Assembly: GCF_037977235.1 (NCBI RefSeq)
Contig: NZ_CP150276.1
Coordinates: 1,736,001-1,800,000, forward strand
Length of the DNA stretch: 64,000 nt
Source: Paenibacillus sp. FSL K6-0276
Lineage (GTDB): Bacteria; Bacillota; Bacilli; Paenibacillales; Paenibacillaceae
Direction of reading: 5' to 3'
The position numbers were made by a program, and so were the translations under genes. Shown in pieces: positions 1 through 8,618 of this stretch; positions within the stretch are counted from its first letter, which is position 1, and each line of letters begins with the position of its first letter. The notes under the pieces were generated by a model, which saw nothing but the letters and a program-made list of their open reading frames with translations, was not told the origin of the DNA and ran no database searches.

Positions 1-1430
1 TAAATCTCGTTCTGGAATCCGCTAAGTTTGATGGAGGAACTGTTCGTAAAACCTCGCGTCAACTGGGACTTCGCTCAGAAGCATCCCTTCGTTTCGAGAA
101 AGAAGTGGATCCAAATGCAGTTATCCCTGCATTGAACCGCGCAGCAGTACTTATTGCGCGTTATGCTGGCGGATCTGTGCATGAAGGAATTGTGCAGGCA
201 GGCACAGTCGCTGCTCCAGAGAAGGTCCTGACTTTGCCTTTGGAGAAGCTGAACCGTTATCTCGGAACAGATCTGTCCTTGCTAGAAGTGAAGACATTGT
301 TTGGTCGTCTACATTTCAAATGCGGGGATACCGCACAAGGGCTGGTCGAAGTTCAGGTGCCAACTAGACGTGGCGATATCAGCTATGATGTTGATCTTAT
401 CGAAGAAATTGCTCGTCTGTACGGGTACGACAATATTCCAACGACTCTAATTGAAGGAGTTACAACGCCAGGCGCATTAACGCATAAGCAATCGCTCCGC
501 CGTGAACTGCGTCGCCTGTTGTCACATGGCGGTTATCAGGAAGTGATGGGCTACTCCTTCATCCAGCCGGAACAAAGCAAAATGTTCCCTGAGTTATCGG
601 AAGGCTCACAAGCGGTTAAATTGGCTATGCCAATGAGTGAAGAGCGCAGCGTATTGCGTACTAGCCTTTTGCCACAACTTTTGGATATTGCTAGCTACAA
701 TACCAACCGTCGTCAAAGTGATCTAGCGTTATTTGAGATCGGCAATGTCTTCTTCACAGATGAAGAGCAGTTGACTCGTCAGCCACGTGAACTGCCGGTG
801 CTGGGGTTGTTGCTTAGCGGTAGCCTAACAGTGAAGCAATGGAACGTTTCTGCACAGCCTGTCGATTTCTTTGATTTGAAGGGTGCGCTGGAATCGGCAT
901 TTGCTTATTTGGGTCTTACAGACAGAATCATCTACGAGGGAGATAGTCCAGAAGGATATCATCCTGGACGTTCCGCGTCGGTATATTTACTCGGGGACGA
1001 GGGTCGTGTGAAGATTGGAACCATGGGACAGCTCCATCCGGATCTGCAAAGAGAGCTTGATCTAGTGGATACTTATGTAGCTGAGATTCTATTGCAGCCG
1101 CTGTATGATAACACGCAAAGCCGTCTGCAATATAATGAACTTCCACGTTTCCCAGGGATGGAACGGGATATTGCCGTGGTTGTGGATTCAGCTCTACCAG
1201 CAGGCGACCTGCTAGCTTCAATCCGTGCGAACGGAGGAACTTTACTGCAGTCCGTACAGGTATTCGACGTGTACACTGGTGGCAAGTTAGAGAGTGGAAA
1301 GAAGAGTATCGCGATCTCACTGCTGTATCGTCACGGTGAACATACATTGACAGATGAAGAGGTTGGAGAAGTGCATGATAAGCTATTATCGGCCCTTCAA
1401 CAAACTTTTGGTGCAGAATTAAGAAAATAG
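1..1430 (+). CDS. pheT: Phenylalanine--tRNA ligase beta subunit, 3' part
   Basis: The frame is open from the first bases of the window, so only the C-terminal part of about 475 residues is present; the family is usually about 800 residues. The product pairs with PheS to charge tRNA-Phe in the cytoplasm. The visible part contains the end of the B3/B4 editing region (SLRFEKEVDP), the B5 region, the catalytic-like core of the beta subunit, and a C-terminal ferredoxin-like anticodon-binding domain (LPRFPGMERDIAVVVD through to LRK). It ends in TAG and is followed at once by a strong terminator. PheT is followed by a zapA-type gene, as in Bacillus. The upstream part lies outside the window. Confidence 0.97.
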   Translation, partial: NLVLESAKFDGGTVRKTSRQLGLRSEASLRFEKEVDPNAVIPALNRAAVLIARYAGGSVHEGIVQAGTVAAPEKVLTLPLEKLNRYLGTDLSLLEVKTLFGRLHFKCGDTAQGLVEVQVPTRRGDISYDVDLIEEIARLYGYDNIPTTLIEGVTTPGALTHKQSLRRELRRLLSHGGYQEVMGYSFIQPEQSKMFPELSEGSQAVKLAMPMSEERSVLRTSLLPQLLDIASYNTNRRQSDLALFEIGNVFFTDEEQLTRQPRELPVLGLLLSGSLTVKQWNVSAQPVDFFDLKGALESAFAYLGLTDRIIYEGDSPEGYHPGRSASVYLLGDEGRVKIGTMGQLHPDLQRELDLVDTYVAEILLQPLYDNTQSRLQYNELPRFPGMERDIAVVVDSALPAGDLLASIRANGGTLLQSVQVFDVYTGGKLESGKKSIAISLLYRHGEHTLTDEEVGEVHDKLLSALQQTFGAELRK

Positions 1431-1442
1431 CAGGAATTGTGT

Positions 1443-1490
1443 AAAGCCGCAGCGAATCCATTTAGAAACTGAGATTCGCTGCGGCTTTTT
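1443..1490 (+). terminator. Rho-independent terminator of the pheST operon
   Basis: A near-perfect 15-bp stem (AAGCCGCAGCGAATC paired with GATTCGCTGCGGCTT) is followed by a T run, 13 bases after the pheT stop. Confidence 0.92.
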
Positions 1491-1546
1491 CTGGGTAGAG
1501 TGAAATGCGGAGGATATCAGCGAGAATCTATTGATTACAAGGGATT

Positions 1547-1576
1547 TTGCCAAATGCTTAAGAAAAAAGCTACAAT
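1547..1576 (+). promoter_or_regulatory. Candidate sigma-A promoter for the zapA-like gene
   Basis: TTGCCA and TACAAT are separated by 18 bases and lie about 55 bases before the GTG start. The pheT terminator just upstream means the next gene needs its own promoter. This is a pattern match only. Confidence 0.5.
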
Positions 1577-1629
1577 AGAAACAGTAAGACTAGCTTAGAA
1601 TCCGCACACATACAAAGGAGGGCACAACT

Positions 1630-3687
1630 GTGGCTATGGACCGGACACGTGTCGCCGTGGAGATATACGGAACTTCCTATAAACTCGTCGGAAGCAGCAC
1701 TGAATATATGAAACAAGTGGCCCGTTATGTTGACGAACATATGCGCACGATTTCTAAATCACACAACAGACTGGATACGCCGCGTATAGCGGTGCTTGCA
1801 GCAGTACATATGGCGGAGCAGGCTATTCAGGTTCAGGATTTTAAAAATGAACTCAACATGATGACAGGTGAACGCAGTGAACTGCGATTGGAAGTATCTC
1901 GCCTGCTGGAGGTTCAGCGGGAGCGACAAGAAGAATATGAACGCCTTGAAGCGGCGGCTAAGGAAGAAGCTGAGCGACTGATTGCTGCGGTTGAAGAAGA
2001 GCGCAAGCGTCATCTGGAGATTCAGGAGAATGAGCGTAAAGTACATGCTAACCAGCTTCAGGAGGCAACCCAAGCGGCTGAAGCCGCACGAGAGAAGCTG
2101 GAAGAGGAGCTGCTTGCGCGTGAGCTGGAGCTGCAAGCACTGCGAGCAAGCTATGAGGCAGAACAGGTTGCTATTCGTGAGAGTCATCGAGAGGAACTAG
2201 CAAATGCAGAAGCCATCCGTCTACAGCAGTTGGAAGAGCAGAAGGTGGCGCATTTGCAAGAGCTGGAGAATACTCGTGAGACACTGACTAAGGAGAAGAC
2301 AGATACCTTGTCTGCTCTGGAGCTTGAGTTAACCGAGACCAGGTCAACATTAGAGAAACAGCTTGAGGAAACCAAATCAACATTAGGTAAGGAACTCGAG
2401 GAGACTAAGTTAACACTGGGTAAGGAGCTTGAGAATACGACAACGAAGCTAGGCAAGGAACTGGCTGAAGAGCGGGAAGCTTTACAACGGGAGCTTGCTA
2501 AGAATAAGGAGCTTCGACAGTCGCAAGGTACTCAGGAACATAGACATAAGCAAAGTATTCAAGAGCTGGAGAAACAGCTGGCTGAGCTTCGTGGTGGAAC
2601 AGGACAACTTCAGTCTAGACTCCGTGCGGCCGAAGCCAGTCTTAAGAGTGAACGAGATGCTCGTCAAACGCTGCTCGGACAATATGAAGCGGTGGTTAAA
2701 CGTGAAGAGCAGCTCAGTGAGGAACTGCGTACTGCTACTGAGCTAGGCACGCTGTTGAATGATGAGCTGGAAGATTTGCGCCAGCGTTATCAGCTGTCTC
2801 AGAATGAAACATCAGAGCTGCGGAAGTCACTACAGGAAACGAGTGACAATCTGCACCGTGTTCAGGAAGAACTCGCTGGATCTATGGCGGAGGCAGCGAA
2901 TTGCCAGGAGCTCTCGGATAAACGGATGGAAGATATTAGCGAACTGGAAATGAATCTACTGGAGACCGAGGAGAAATCCTTGGTACTTCAGAAAGAGATT
3001 GAGAACCTTCGTGGTCAAGCAGATGGATTAGTACAACAGTTAGATCGGGAAGTTCAGCTTCGTACGGATGCAGAACGTGAAACTGCAGCACTCCGTGAAC
3101 AAGGTGGACAGGTTCAGAAGGAACTGTCTGCACTTCATGAACGCTATGAGGAACTGATCTCTCAATACGATGAAGTTCTGCAAGACGGAGAACGTCTGCA
3201 GGAAAGATATCAACTGCTGCAGGAAGAAGGCGAAGAGTCAGCTCGACGCTTAGAAGAATTGTCTGAAGCTAGCCTTGAAGCTGCTGCTACCGCTGCAGAA
3301 CAGCAGGACGTACTTAGGGAGGCAGAGGCGTACGGAGCTTCTTGGAAGCATAAGTACGAGGAGTTATTCGAGCGGCAGCAGCAGTGGAGTGATTTGGAAG
3401 CGAAGTTGCGCGAAGAAATAGATATTTGGCAGCAGGAGGCCGGTGAGGCTGAGGCGAAGCAGGAATCTATTGAACGTGAACGCAGTGAGGTGCTTCAGCA
3501 GCTTGGTGAAGTCGGCGAGAACTATGAATTGGCCCAAGGACAACTTCGTCTGCTGCAGGCCCAGTTTGAGATGCATCAGAATGAGCTTCAGAAGATGACA
3601 GATGAGCACCGTAATCTTCAAGAGGAATATGCCAAGCTTCAGAACGAATATAATGAATGGATTCAACTGATCGAACAGGATAGTTGA
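1630..3687 (+). CDS. zapA: ZapA-domain cell-division protein with a very long coiled-coil extension
   Basis: The first 75 residues or so are a ZapA domain (RVAVEIYGTSYKLVG, then the helix region with DTPRIAVLAAVHMAEQ). ZapA binds and bundles FtsZ at the division ring. Bacillus ZapA is about 85 residues, but this protein is 685. From about residue 80 onward it is almost entirely Glu/Lys/Gln/Leu-rich predicted coiled coil. Around residues 236-280 there are about four near-identical 11-residue repeats of the type ETKSTLGKELE (33-bp DNA repeats at roughly 2344-2465). The start is GTG with AAAGGAGGG six to eight bases upstream. It sits in the usual zapA position after pheT, but cvpA and polX, which normally follow, are absent. 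The role of the extension is unknown. It could be a spacer or scaffold between FtsZ filaments, which is inference. Confidence 0.88.
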   Translation: MAMDRTRVAVEIYGTSYKLVGSSTEYMKQVARYVDEHMRTISKSHNRLDTPRIAVLAAVHMAEQAIQVQDFKNELNMMTGERSELRLEVSRLLEVQRERQEEYERLEAAAKEEAERLIAAVEEERKRHLEIQENERKVHANQLQEATQAAEAAREKLEEELLARELELQALRASYEAEQVAIRESHREELANAEAIRLQQLEEQKVAHLQELENTRETLTKEKTDTLSALELELTETRSTLEKQLEETKSTLGKELEETKLTLGKELENTTTKLGKELAEEREALQRELAKNKELRQSQGTQEHRHKQSIQELEKQLAELRGGTGQLQSRLRAAEASLKSERDARQTLLGQYEAVVKREEQLSEELRTATELGTLLNDELEDLRQRYQLSQNETSELRKSLQETSDNLHRVQEELAGSMAEAANCQELSDKRMEDISELEMNLLETEEKSLVLQKEIENLRGQADGLVQQLDREVQLRTDAERETAALREQGGQVQKELSALHERYEELISQYDEVLQDGERLQERYQLLQEEGEESARRLEELSEASLEAAATAAEQQDVLREAEAYGASWKHKYEELFERQQQWSDLEAKLREEIDIWQQEAGEAEAKQESIERERSEVLQQLGEVGENYELAQGQLRLLQAQFEMHQNELQKMTDEHRNLQEEYAKLQNEYNEWIQLIEQDS

Positions 3688-3701
3688 ATGTCGGATGCAA
3701 G

Positions 3702-3757
3702 AAAGAGGGCTGTACCTGATGAGTATAGAGATCTATTTCAGGTCAGCCCTCTTTGTT
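3702..3757 (+). terminator. Terminator after the zapA-like gene
   Basis: AAAGAGGGCTG...ACCTGA pairs with TCAGGTCAGCCCTCTTT, followed by a T-rich end, 15 bases after the stop codon. Confidence 0.88.
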
Positions 3758-3759
3758 TA

Positions 3760-3858
3760 AAATATAAGAAAGTATAAGTTTCACACAATACTTTATGTCT
3801 TATATTTCTCACTTAAACGCTTACTGTCCTTATAGAGACGCCGAAGGCGTTTATGCTT
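3760..3858. repeat. Dispersed palindromic repeat, copy A
   Basis: The segment shares its whole layout with 37746-37845: an AT-rich part (ATATAAGAAxGTATAAGTTTCAC, then TATATTTCTC) followed by a palindrome built from AAACGC..GTCCTTATA..GACGCCGAAGGCGTTT. Here the left arm has decayed (AAACGCTTACTGTCC) while the right arm is intact. A shorter relative is at 9039-9087. All three copies are intergenic. Confidence 0.8.
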
Positions 3859-3874
3859 GTGACCATAGATTAAA

Positions 3875-3919
3875 TAAATAGCCGATCGTCAGGGCGATTC
3901 CCTAGCGATCGGCTATTTA
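3875..3919 (-). terminator. Terminator of the cupredoxin gene (probably bidirectional)
   Basis: AAATAGCCGATCG pairs with CGATCGGCTATTT around a loop of about 18 bases, just downstream of the minus-strand stop at 3929. Confidence 0.75.
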
Positions 3920-3928
3920 ATGATTCAT

Positions 3929-4312
3929 CTATTCCACAATGATTTTTGCGTTCATGCCGCTATGTCCGGAACCGCACATAATCGAACAGGTCATTTCGAA
4001 TGTGCCAGCTTCCTCTGGAACAATTACTTTCGAGGACTTTTTGCCTTTAAGCTGGAGTTCGAATTCAGGAACCAGAATGCCGTGATTGCCGCTATCGTTT
4101 TTAAATATAATTTTGACGGGCACACCTTTTTTTAAATGGTATTCTTCTTGATCAAAACTGTAATTTGTAGCTGTAATTATAAGTTCTGTCTCTGCTTCGA
4201 TTTCCGGCTTCGATACATTACCATTGTTGCTTGCCGTATCATTGCTGCTGTTGCTGCAGGCAGTGAGAGCTAAAACAAACACAATTGATAGTAGAATTGC
4301 AACTCTCTTCAT
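3929..4312 (-). CDS. CuA-type cupredoxin lipoprotein
   Basis: A 127-residue secreted lipoprotein. The signal peptide ends in a lipobox LTAC with C19 as the lipidation site. A Ser/Asn-rich linker leads to one cupredoxin domain. The C-terminal half carries the ligand set of a CuA centre: H77, then C109-x3-C113-x3-H117-x2-M120, as in cytochrome oxidase subunit II and nitrous oxide reductase. The residue that is usually Glu inside the CxExC loop is Ile here. There is no transmembrane helix pair or oxidase subunit beside it. It could be a copper-binding electron carrier or a copper chaperone at the outer face of the membrane; the sequence does not decide. It is a single gene with its own terminator, converging with the zapA-like gene. 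The ATG is preceded by a GGGAGGGGAT-type site. Confidence 0.85.
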   Translation of the reverse strand: MKRVAILLSIVFVLALTACSNSSNDTASNNGNVSKPEIEAETELIITATNYSFDQEEYHLKKGVPVKIIFKNDSGNHGILVPEFELQLKGKKSSKVIVPEEAGTFEMTCSIMCGSGHSGMNAKIIVE

Positions 4313-4512
4313 AATCTTTATCCCCTCCCAAGAAGTACAAGTACAGGAAAAAATGTGACAATTATGTAGACATCATAACTTAAAATTTAAGTAAGCGCTT
4401 TGATTAAATGTGAAAAATCCGTGAACGAGGGAGGTGTTCAAATTTTGTCGAAAATTGCAAAAAATTGATGTTGATATATTTTGGGTTTATTATAATGAAA
4501 AAGATCTATTAA

Positions 4513-5652
4513 ATGATTAAATGGGGGATACAGATAATTACTAATAACGATGTGCTAAAAACAGAGATTTGGCACCGTAGAATTTTAAAAGGCTACTGGA
4601 TCATTGTTATTCTTATGATGATTTCAGAGATCCTTTTTATGATAAATGTTGACCTACCCCAAAACAAGGTGCAATCACATTTGTTTTTAGCTTGCAATTT
4701 ACTTGTTGTGGCCCTTATGGTTGCTGCTGAGCTATGGCTACGATATAGTAAATTCTCTCCTAAGCTCGGAGTGGTCACATGTGGGTTTTTAGTATCCTAT
4801 CTTATGTATTTTGTAATAGAGCCTTATGTTGATGGTGCGCAGATGACGTTAATGATGCCGATAATGATAGCACTTATTTATTTTGACCGTAAGCTCCTGA
4901 CTATTATGGGGTTATTCAGAGTCGTGTTTTATGCAGGGGTTTATTTTGGATTAGAACGGAGACTTCTGCATAAACCATTGCTTGAATTCTTAATGGTAGA
5001 GTGCGTATTTATAATATTTGTAGGGATGGCTCTTGCTGTAATTATTCGTGCGCGGGAAGCGCGTTTAAATCTGGAGAGATTAACGAAGGAAGGCCAAGAT
5101 CTTATGGTGGAGAGAGCTATATCTGATAAGCTGCTGAAGACAGATGCGCTCACTGGACTGTATAACCATAAAACCTTTCATGAATATTTGGATTCATTAT
5201 TGGAGCAATGTGAAAGCAATAATCTCAACTTACAGCTGGCTCTTTTCGATATTGATAATTTCAAGAAGGTTAACGATACCTATGGACACTGGGTGGGAGA
5301 TCTTGTACTTAAAGGTGTTGCAGACAAGGTTGGCGGTATGATTGGACTTAATGATTTTGCAGCCCGGTACGGTGGTGAAGAATTTGCAGTGATTTTTACG
5401 GACAAAAGTTATTCGGAGGCTTATGAAGCTGTAGAGGAACTGCGGATCAACATTGCTCGAATAGAGCATTTGCACGCTGGAAACAAGCCGATTACCGTAA
5501 GCATTGGGATATGCGATTATCAGCTTGGGGACGGGAAGGAGCTTCTGTTCCGCAAAACGGACAATGCACTTTATGCAGCTAAGGAACGTGGTAAGAATAC
5601 AGTGGTTAACGCTTTTGAAAATGATGGAGATGAAATTGCGTCTTATGGGTAA
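4513..5652 (+). CDS. Membrane-bound diguanylate cyclase (GGDEF)
   Basis: A 379-residue protein with an N-terminal hydrophobic region of about five to six predicted transmembrane segments (residues about 25-180), a short coiled linker and a GGDEF domain (about 210-370). The signature GGEEF at 287-291 and the upstream FDIDNFKKVND metal-site motif are intact, so synthesis of cyclic-di-GMP from two GTP is expected. The product-inhibition site RxxD, usually five residues before GGEEF, reads GLND. The Arg is missing, so feedback inhibition is probably absent. No EAL or HD-GYP domain is fused. The start has no clear Shine-Dalgarno sequence; a GTG at 4552 is an alternative. It stands alone between terminators. 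Confidence 0.93.
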   Translation: MIKWGIQIITNNDVLKTEIWHRRILKGYWIIVILMMISEILFMINVDLPQNKVQSHLFLACNLLVVALMVAAELWLRYSKFSPKLGVVTCGFLVSYLMYFVIEPYVDGAQMTLMMPIMIALIYFDRKLLTIMGLFRVVFYAGVYFGLERRLLHKPLLEFLMVECVFIIFVGMALAVIIRAREARLNLERLTKEGQDLMVERAISDKLLKTDALTGLYNHKTFHEYLDSLLEQCESNNLNLQLALFDIDNFKKVNDTYGHWVGDLVLKGVADKVGGMIGLNDFAARYGGEEFAVIFTDKSYSEAYEAVEELRINIARIEHLHAGNKPITVSIGICDYQLGDGKELLFRKTDNALYAAKERGKNTVVNAFENDGDEIASYG

Positions 5653-5710
5653 ACACAACACAGAACCCCTTATTACCGGAAAAGACCGGAAATAGGGGGT
5701 TCCGTGTTGT
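5653..5710. terminator. Bidirectional terminator between convergent genes
   Basis: ACAACACAGAACCCCTTATT...ACCGG / CCGG...AATAGGGGGTTCCGTGTTGT forms a long, slightly interrupted stem between the cyclase stop and the stop of the convergent minus-strand gene. Confidence 0.85.
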
Positions 5711-5722
5711 ATACATTTGTTG

Positions 5723-6070
5723 TTACTTGGCTGCCTCATATGGAGTGGATATGGGCAGGAACAAGTCGACAATTCCAATGACCAGAGCGGCTAAGATAGC
5801 TCCGAGTATGGAAACGCTAACCCCGCTCACTACGAACTGAGCGACCCAAATAACTAAGGCACTGACAAGGAAACCGACGATACCACGACCGAAGGGTGTT
5901 GCTTTTTTGCCGAAGATTCCTTCGACTACCCAGCCGATTAGCGCAATCACCAGTGCCAGAATTAGAGCACTCCAGAAACCACCAACCGAGAACTGAGGAA
6001 CAATCCAACCGACAACCATCAGAACGAGCGCTGCTACTATAAAACGACCTACATGACTCAAGAAATTCAC
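5723..6070 (-). CDS. Small four-helix membrane protein, holin IV / YvlD-like
   Basis: A 115-residue, very hydrophobic protein with four predicted transmembrane helices and a basic loop in the middle (EGIFGKKATPFGRG). Its length and pattern match the phage holin superfamily IV / YvlD-like family, which is common in Firmicutes chromosomes and usually not phage-linked. No lysin or phage gene is nearby, so a cell-lysis role is not supported. The start is GTG, with AAAGGAGG seven to eight bases upstream on the minus strand. It is divergent from mutS2. Its function is not known. Confidence 0.8.
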   Translation of the reverse strand: MNFLSHVGRFIVAALVLMVVGWIVPQFSVGGFWSALILALVIALIGWVVEGIFGKKATPFGRGIVGFLVSALVIWVAQFVVSGVSVSILGAILAALVIGIVDLFLPISTPYEAAK

Positions 6071-6220
6071 TGTACTAACCTCCTTTGGCCCAAGCTAAGG
6101 ATATGTGCAGTTCTTATTGTGACCCTAATACTTGTTTTTATGCTTAAACGATACCCAAATAGCGAAATTGACTTGAATTCTGTATAATGGAAACATCTAT
6201 GAAGGGAGCTGTGACTGTAA

Positions 6221-8587
6221 TTGGACGACAAAATTTTGCATACGCTTGAATATCGCAAGATTTTAAATAAATTAATGCAATATACGCAAACCTCAATGGG
6301 AAGATTGGCTGCGGAGCAGCTAAGGCCCTCCGGTGATTTCGAAGGTGTGAAGAAGCTGCTTCAAGCTACGGATGAAGCAGCTAATGTGGATCGCCTGAAG
6401 GGCATTCCTTCGTTCGGTGGGGTAAGCGATATTCGAGCTGCACTAAAACGTGCGTCTATAGGCGGAATGTTGGGAACAACTGAACTGCTGGCAGTGGGAA
6501 ATACCATTGGTGGTGCACGTAGAGTCAAACGTTTCTTGGCAGCCATGCATGAGGAAGAGAAGATTGAGCTCCTGTTTTCACTGAGCGACGTTTTGTCGGA
6601 GCAAAAACATGTAGAGGATGCCATCCGTTTATGTATAGACGAGAATGCAGATGTACTTGACACAGCTAGCTCTGAATTGGCTACGATTCGCCGTGAATTG
6701 CGCGGAGGAGAGACCCGAATTCGTGAAAAGCTGGATTCCATGATTCGTTCTTCTTCTGTAGCTAAAATGCTGCAGGATCAGCTGGTAACGATTCGTGGCG
6801 ATCGGTTTGTTATTCCTGTAAAAGCGGAGTACCGTGCGCATTTTGGCGGTATCGTACATGATCAGTCTGGATCAGGAGCGACTTTATTTATCGAGCCAGA
6901 GTCCATTGTGGCGATGAATAACAAGCTGCGTGAAACACGGCTGCGTGAAGAACGGGAGATCGAGATCATTTTGCACAGGTTGACAGCGCTTGTAGCTGAT
7001 ATAGCCGAAGAAATGACCTATGATATCGATATTCTAGGCGAGCTTGACTTCATCTTCTCCAAGGCGCGTCTTGCCCGAGATATGAAGGCTACACAGCCGC
7101 GCATGAATGACCGCGGATATCTGAAGCTGCGCAAAGGACGGCATCCGCTTATTCCTGCGGAGCATGTGGTTCCTCTGGATGTTGAGCTGGGCAACCAATA
7201 CAGCTCGATTATTGTAACCGGACCGAATACCGGTGGTAAGACCGTTACACTTAAGACCATTGGACTGTTGAGTCTCATGTCGATGTCTGGTTTGTTCATC
7301 CCTGCAGAGGAAGGCAGTCAGATGTGTGTGTTTGATGCCATTTATGCAGATATTGGCGATGAACAGAGCATTGAGCAAAGTCTGAGTACATTCTCCAGCC
7401 ATATGACGAATATTATTTCCATTCTGCGTAGAATGACTCCAAAGAGTCTTATCCTGCTTGATGAAGTGGGCGCAGGAACGGATCCGGCAGAAGGTTCTGC
7501 GCTGGCGATTGCCATTCTGGAGCATATTCACCGGATCGAATGCCGTATGGTCGCTACCACGCATTATAGCGAACTGAAAGCTTACGCGTATGAGCGTAAA
7601 GGGGTCATCAATGCCAGTATGGAATTCGATGTCCAAAGTCTCAGCCCTACCTACCGTTTGCTGATTGGTGTTCCTGGACGAAGCAACGCCTTTGCGATTG
7701 CAGAGCGATTAGGTCTGCCGGGCGCGATTCTGGAGCATGCACGCGGTGAAGTTAAGGAAGAGGATCTGCGTGTGGAGCATATGATTGCTTCTCTCGAAGA
7801 GAATCGACTTGGAGCGGAACGGGAACATGAGCGGGCAGTGAGCATCCGCCGCGAAGTGGAAGAGCTACGCAGCAGACAACAGCAAGAGCTTGAAAAGCTG
7901 GAAAGCCAGCGGGATAAACGATTGGAGAAGGCGGAGAAAGATGCCAGCGCAATCTTGGAGAAAGCACGTAAAGAAGCTGAAGAAATCATCAGTGATTTGC
8001 GCCGCTTGGCTATGGAAGAGGGCGCTTCAGTTAAAGAGCATAAGCTGATTGAAGCACGGCGTCGTCTAGATGAAGCGGAGCCTTCACCACGTAAGAAAGC
8101 CGCTACTCGTAAGATTGCTAAGGCTCCACGGACGATTGGTCCTGGAGATGAAGTGAAAGTAGACAGCTTAAACCAAAAAGGTTTTGTAGTGGAGTTAAGC
8201 GGTTCTAAAGAGGCGTTAGTACAGTTTGGAGTCATGAAGATGAAGGTGCGTCTGGATGATTTGGAACTGATATCCTCCAAGGCAGCATCAGCGCTAACGC
8301 CTCTTCGACAGGCGACAACCGTAAAACGTTCCCGTGACGAGAACATTCGTAGGGAACTGGATTTACGCGGTACGAACCTGGAGGAAGCTATCATGGAAAC
8401 GGATCGGTTTATTGATGAAGCCTTCTTAGGTAACTTGGGCCAGATCTCCATCATTCATGGTAAGGGCACAGGTGTGCTTCGCACAGGGATTCAGGAATAT
8501 TTACGTAAACACAGACATGTCAAGAGCTATAGGCTTGGAAATTATAATGAAGGCGGCGCAGGTGTAACCGTGGCTGAGCTGCAATAG
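6221..8587 (+). CDS. mutS2: Endonuclease MutS2
   Basis: 788 residues, the usual length. MutS-type core and ATPase domains are followed by a Glu/Lys/Arg-rich coiled coil (about 520-620) and a C-terminal Smr nuclease domain. Walker A is GPNTGGKT near residue 333. Walker B is LILLDEVGAGTDP near 409. The Smr motifs are LDLRG near 712 and HGKGTG near 746. The mismatch-recognition domain of MutS1 is absent, as expected. MutS2 suppresses homologous recombination in some bacteria. In Bacillus it acts on collided ribosomes, so a translation-rescue role is also possible. The start is taken as TTG at 6221, with AAGGGAG upstream at long spacing. In Bacillus, cvpA and polX precede this gene; here other genes lie between it and zapA. 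Confidence 0.96.
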   Translation: MDDKILHTLEYRKILNKLMQYTQTSMGRLAAEQLRPSGDFEGVKKLLQATDEAANVDRLKGIPSFGGVSDIRAALKRASIGGMLGTTELLAVGNTIGGARRVKRFLAAMHEEEKIELLFSLSDVLSEQKHVEDAIRLCIDENADVLDTASSELATIRRELRGGETRIREKLDSMIRSSSVAKMLQDQLVTIRGDRFVIPVKAEYRAHFGGIVHDQSGSGATLFIEPESIVAMNNKLRETRLREEREIEIILHRLTALVADIAEEMTYDIDILGELDFIFSKARLARDMKATQPRMNDRGYLKLRKGRHPLIPAEHVVPLDVELGNQYSSIIVTGPNTGGKTVTLKTIGLLSLMSMSGLFIPAEEGSQMCVFDAIYADIGDEQSIEQSLSTFSSHMTNIISILRRMTPKSLILLDEVGAGTDPAEGSALAIAILEHIHRIECRMVATTHYSELKAYAYERKGVINASMEFDVQSLSPTYRLLIGVPGRSNAFAIAERLGLPGAILEHARGEVKEEDLRVEHMIASLEENRLGAEREHERAVSIRREVEELRSRQQQELEKLESQRDKRLEKAEKDASAILEKARKEAEEIISDLRRLAMEEGASVKEHKLIEARRRLDEAEPSPRKKAATRKIAKAPRTIGPGDEVKVDSLNQKGFVVELSGSKEALVQFGVMKMKVRLDDLELISSKAASALTPLRQATTVKRSRDENIRRELDLRGTNLEEAIMETDRFIDEAFLGNLGQISIIHGKGTGVLRTGIQEYLRKHRHVKSYRLGNYNEGGAGVTVAELQ

Positions 8588-8618
8588 CGGGATTGCCCGG
8601 CAGAAAGAAGGGGAAAGT

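Noticed and set aside
1759..2456. Long antisense frames inside the zapA-like gene
   Set aside because: They are Leu/Ser-rich mirror images of the Glu/Lys-rich coiled coil, as expected for biased codons on the other strand.
5230..5778. 182-codon minus-strand frame across the end of the cyclase gene
   Set aside because: It overlaps a confident GGDEF gene and crosses a bidirectional terminator; no ribosome site.
5723..6070. Holin-like gene as a sign of a prophage
   Set aside because: No endolysin, capsid or integrase gene is near, and the YvlD-like family is common outside phages.
7651..8454. 267-codon minus-strand frame inside mutS2
   Set aside because: Ser/Arg-rich antisense shadow of the coiled-coil part of mutS2; no start signal.
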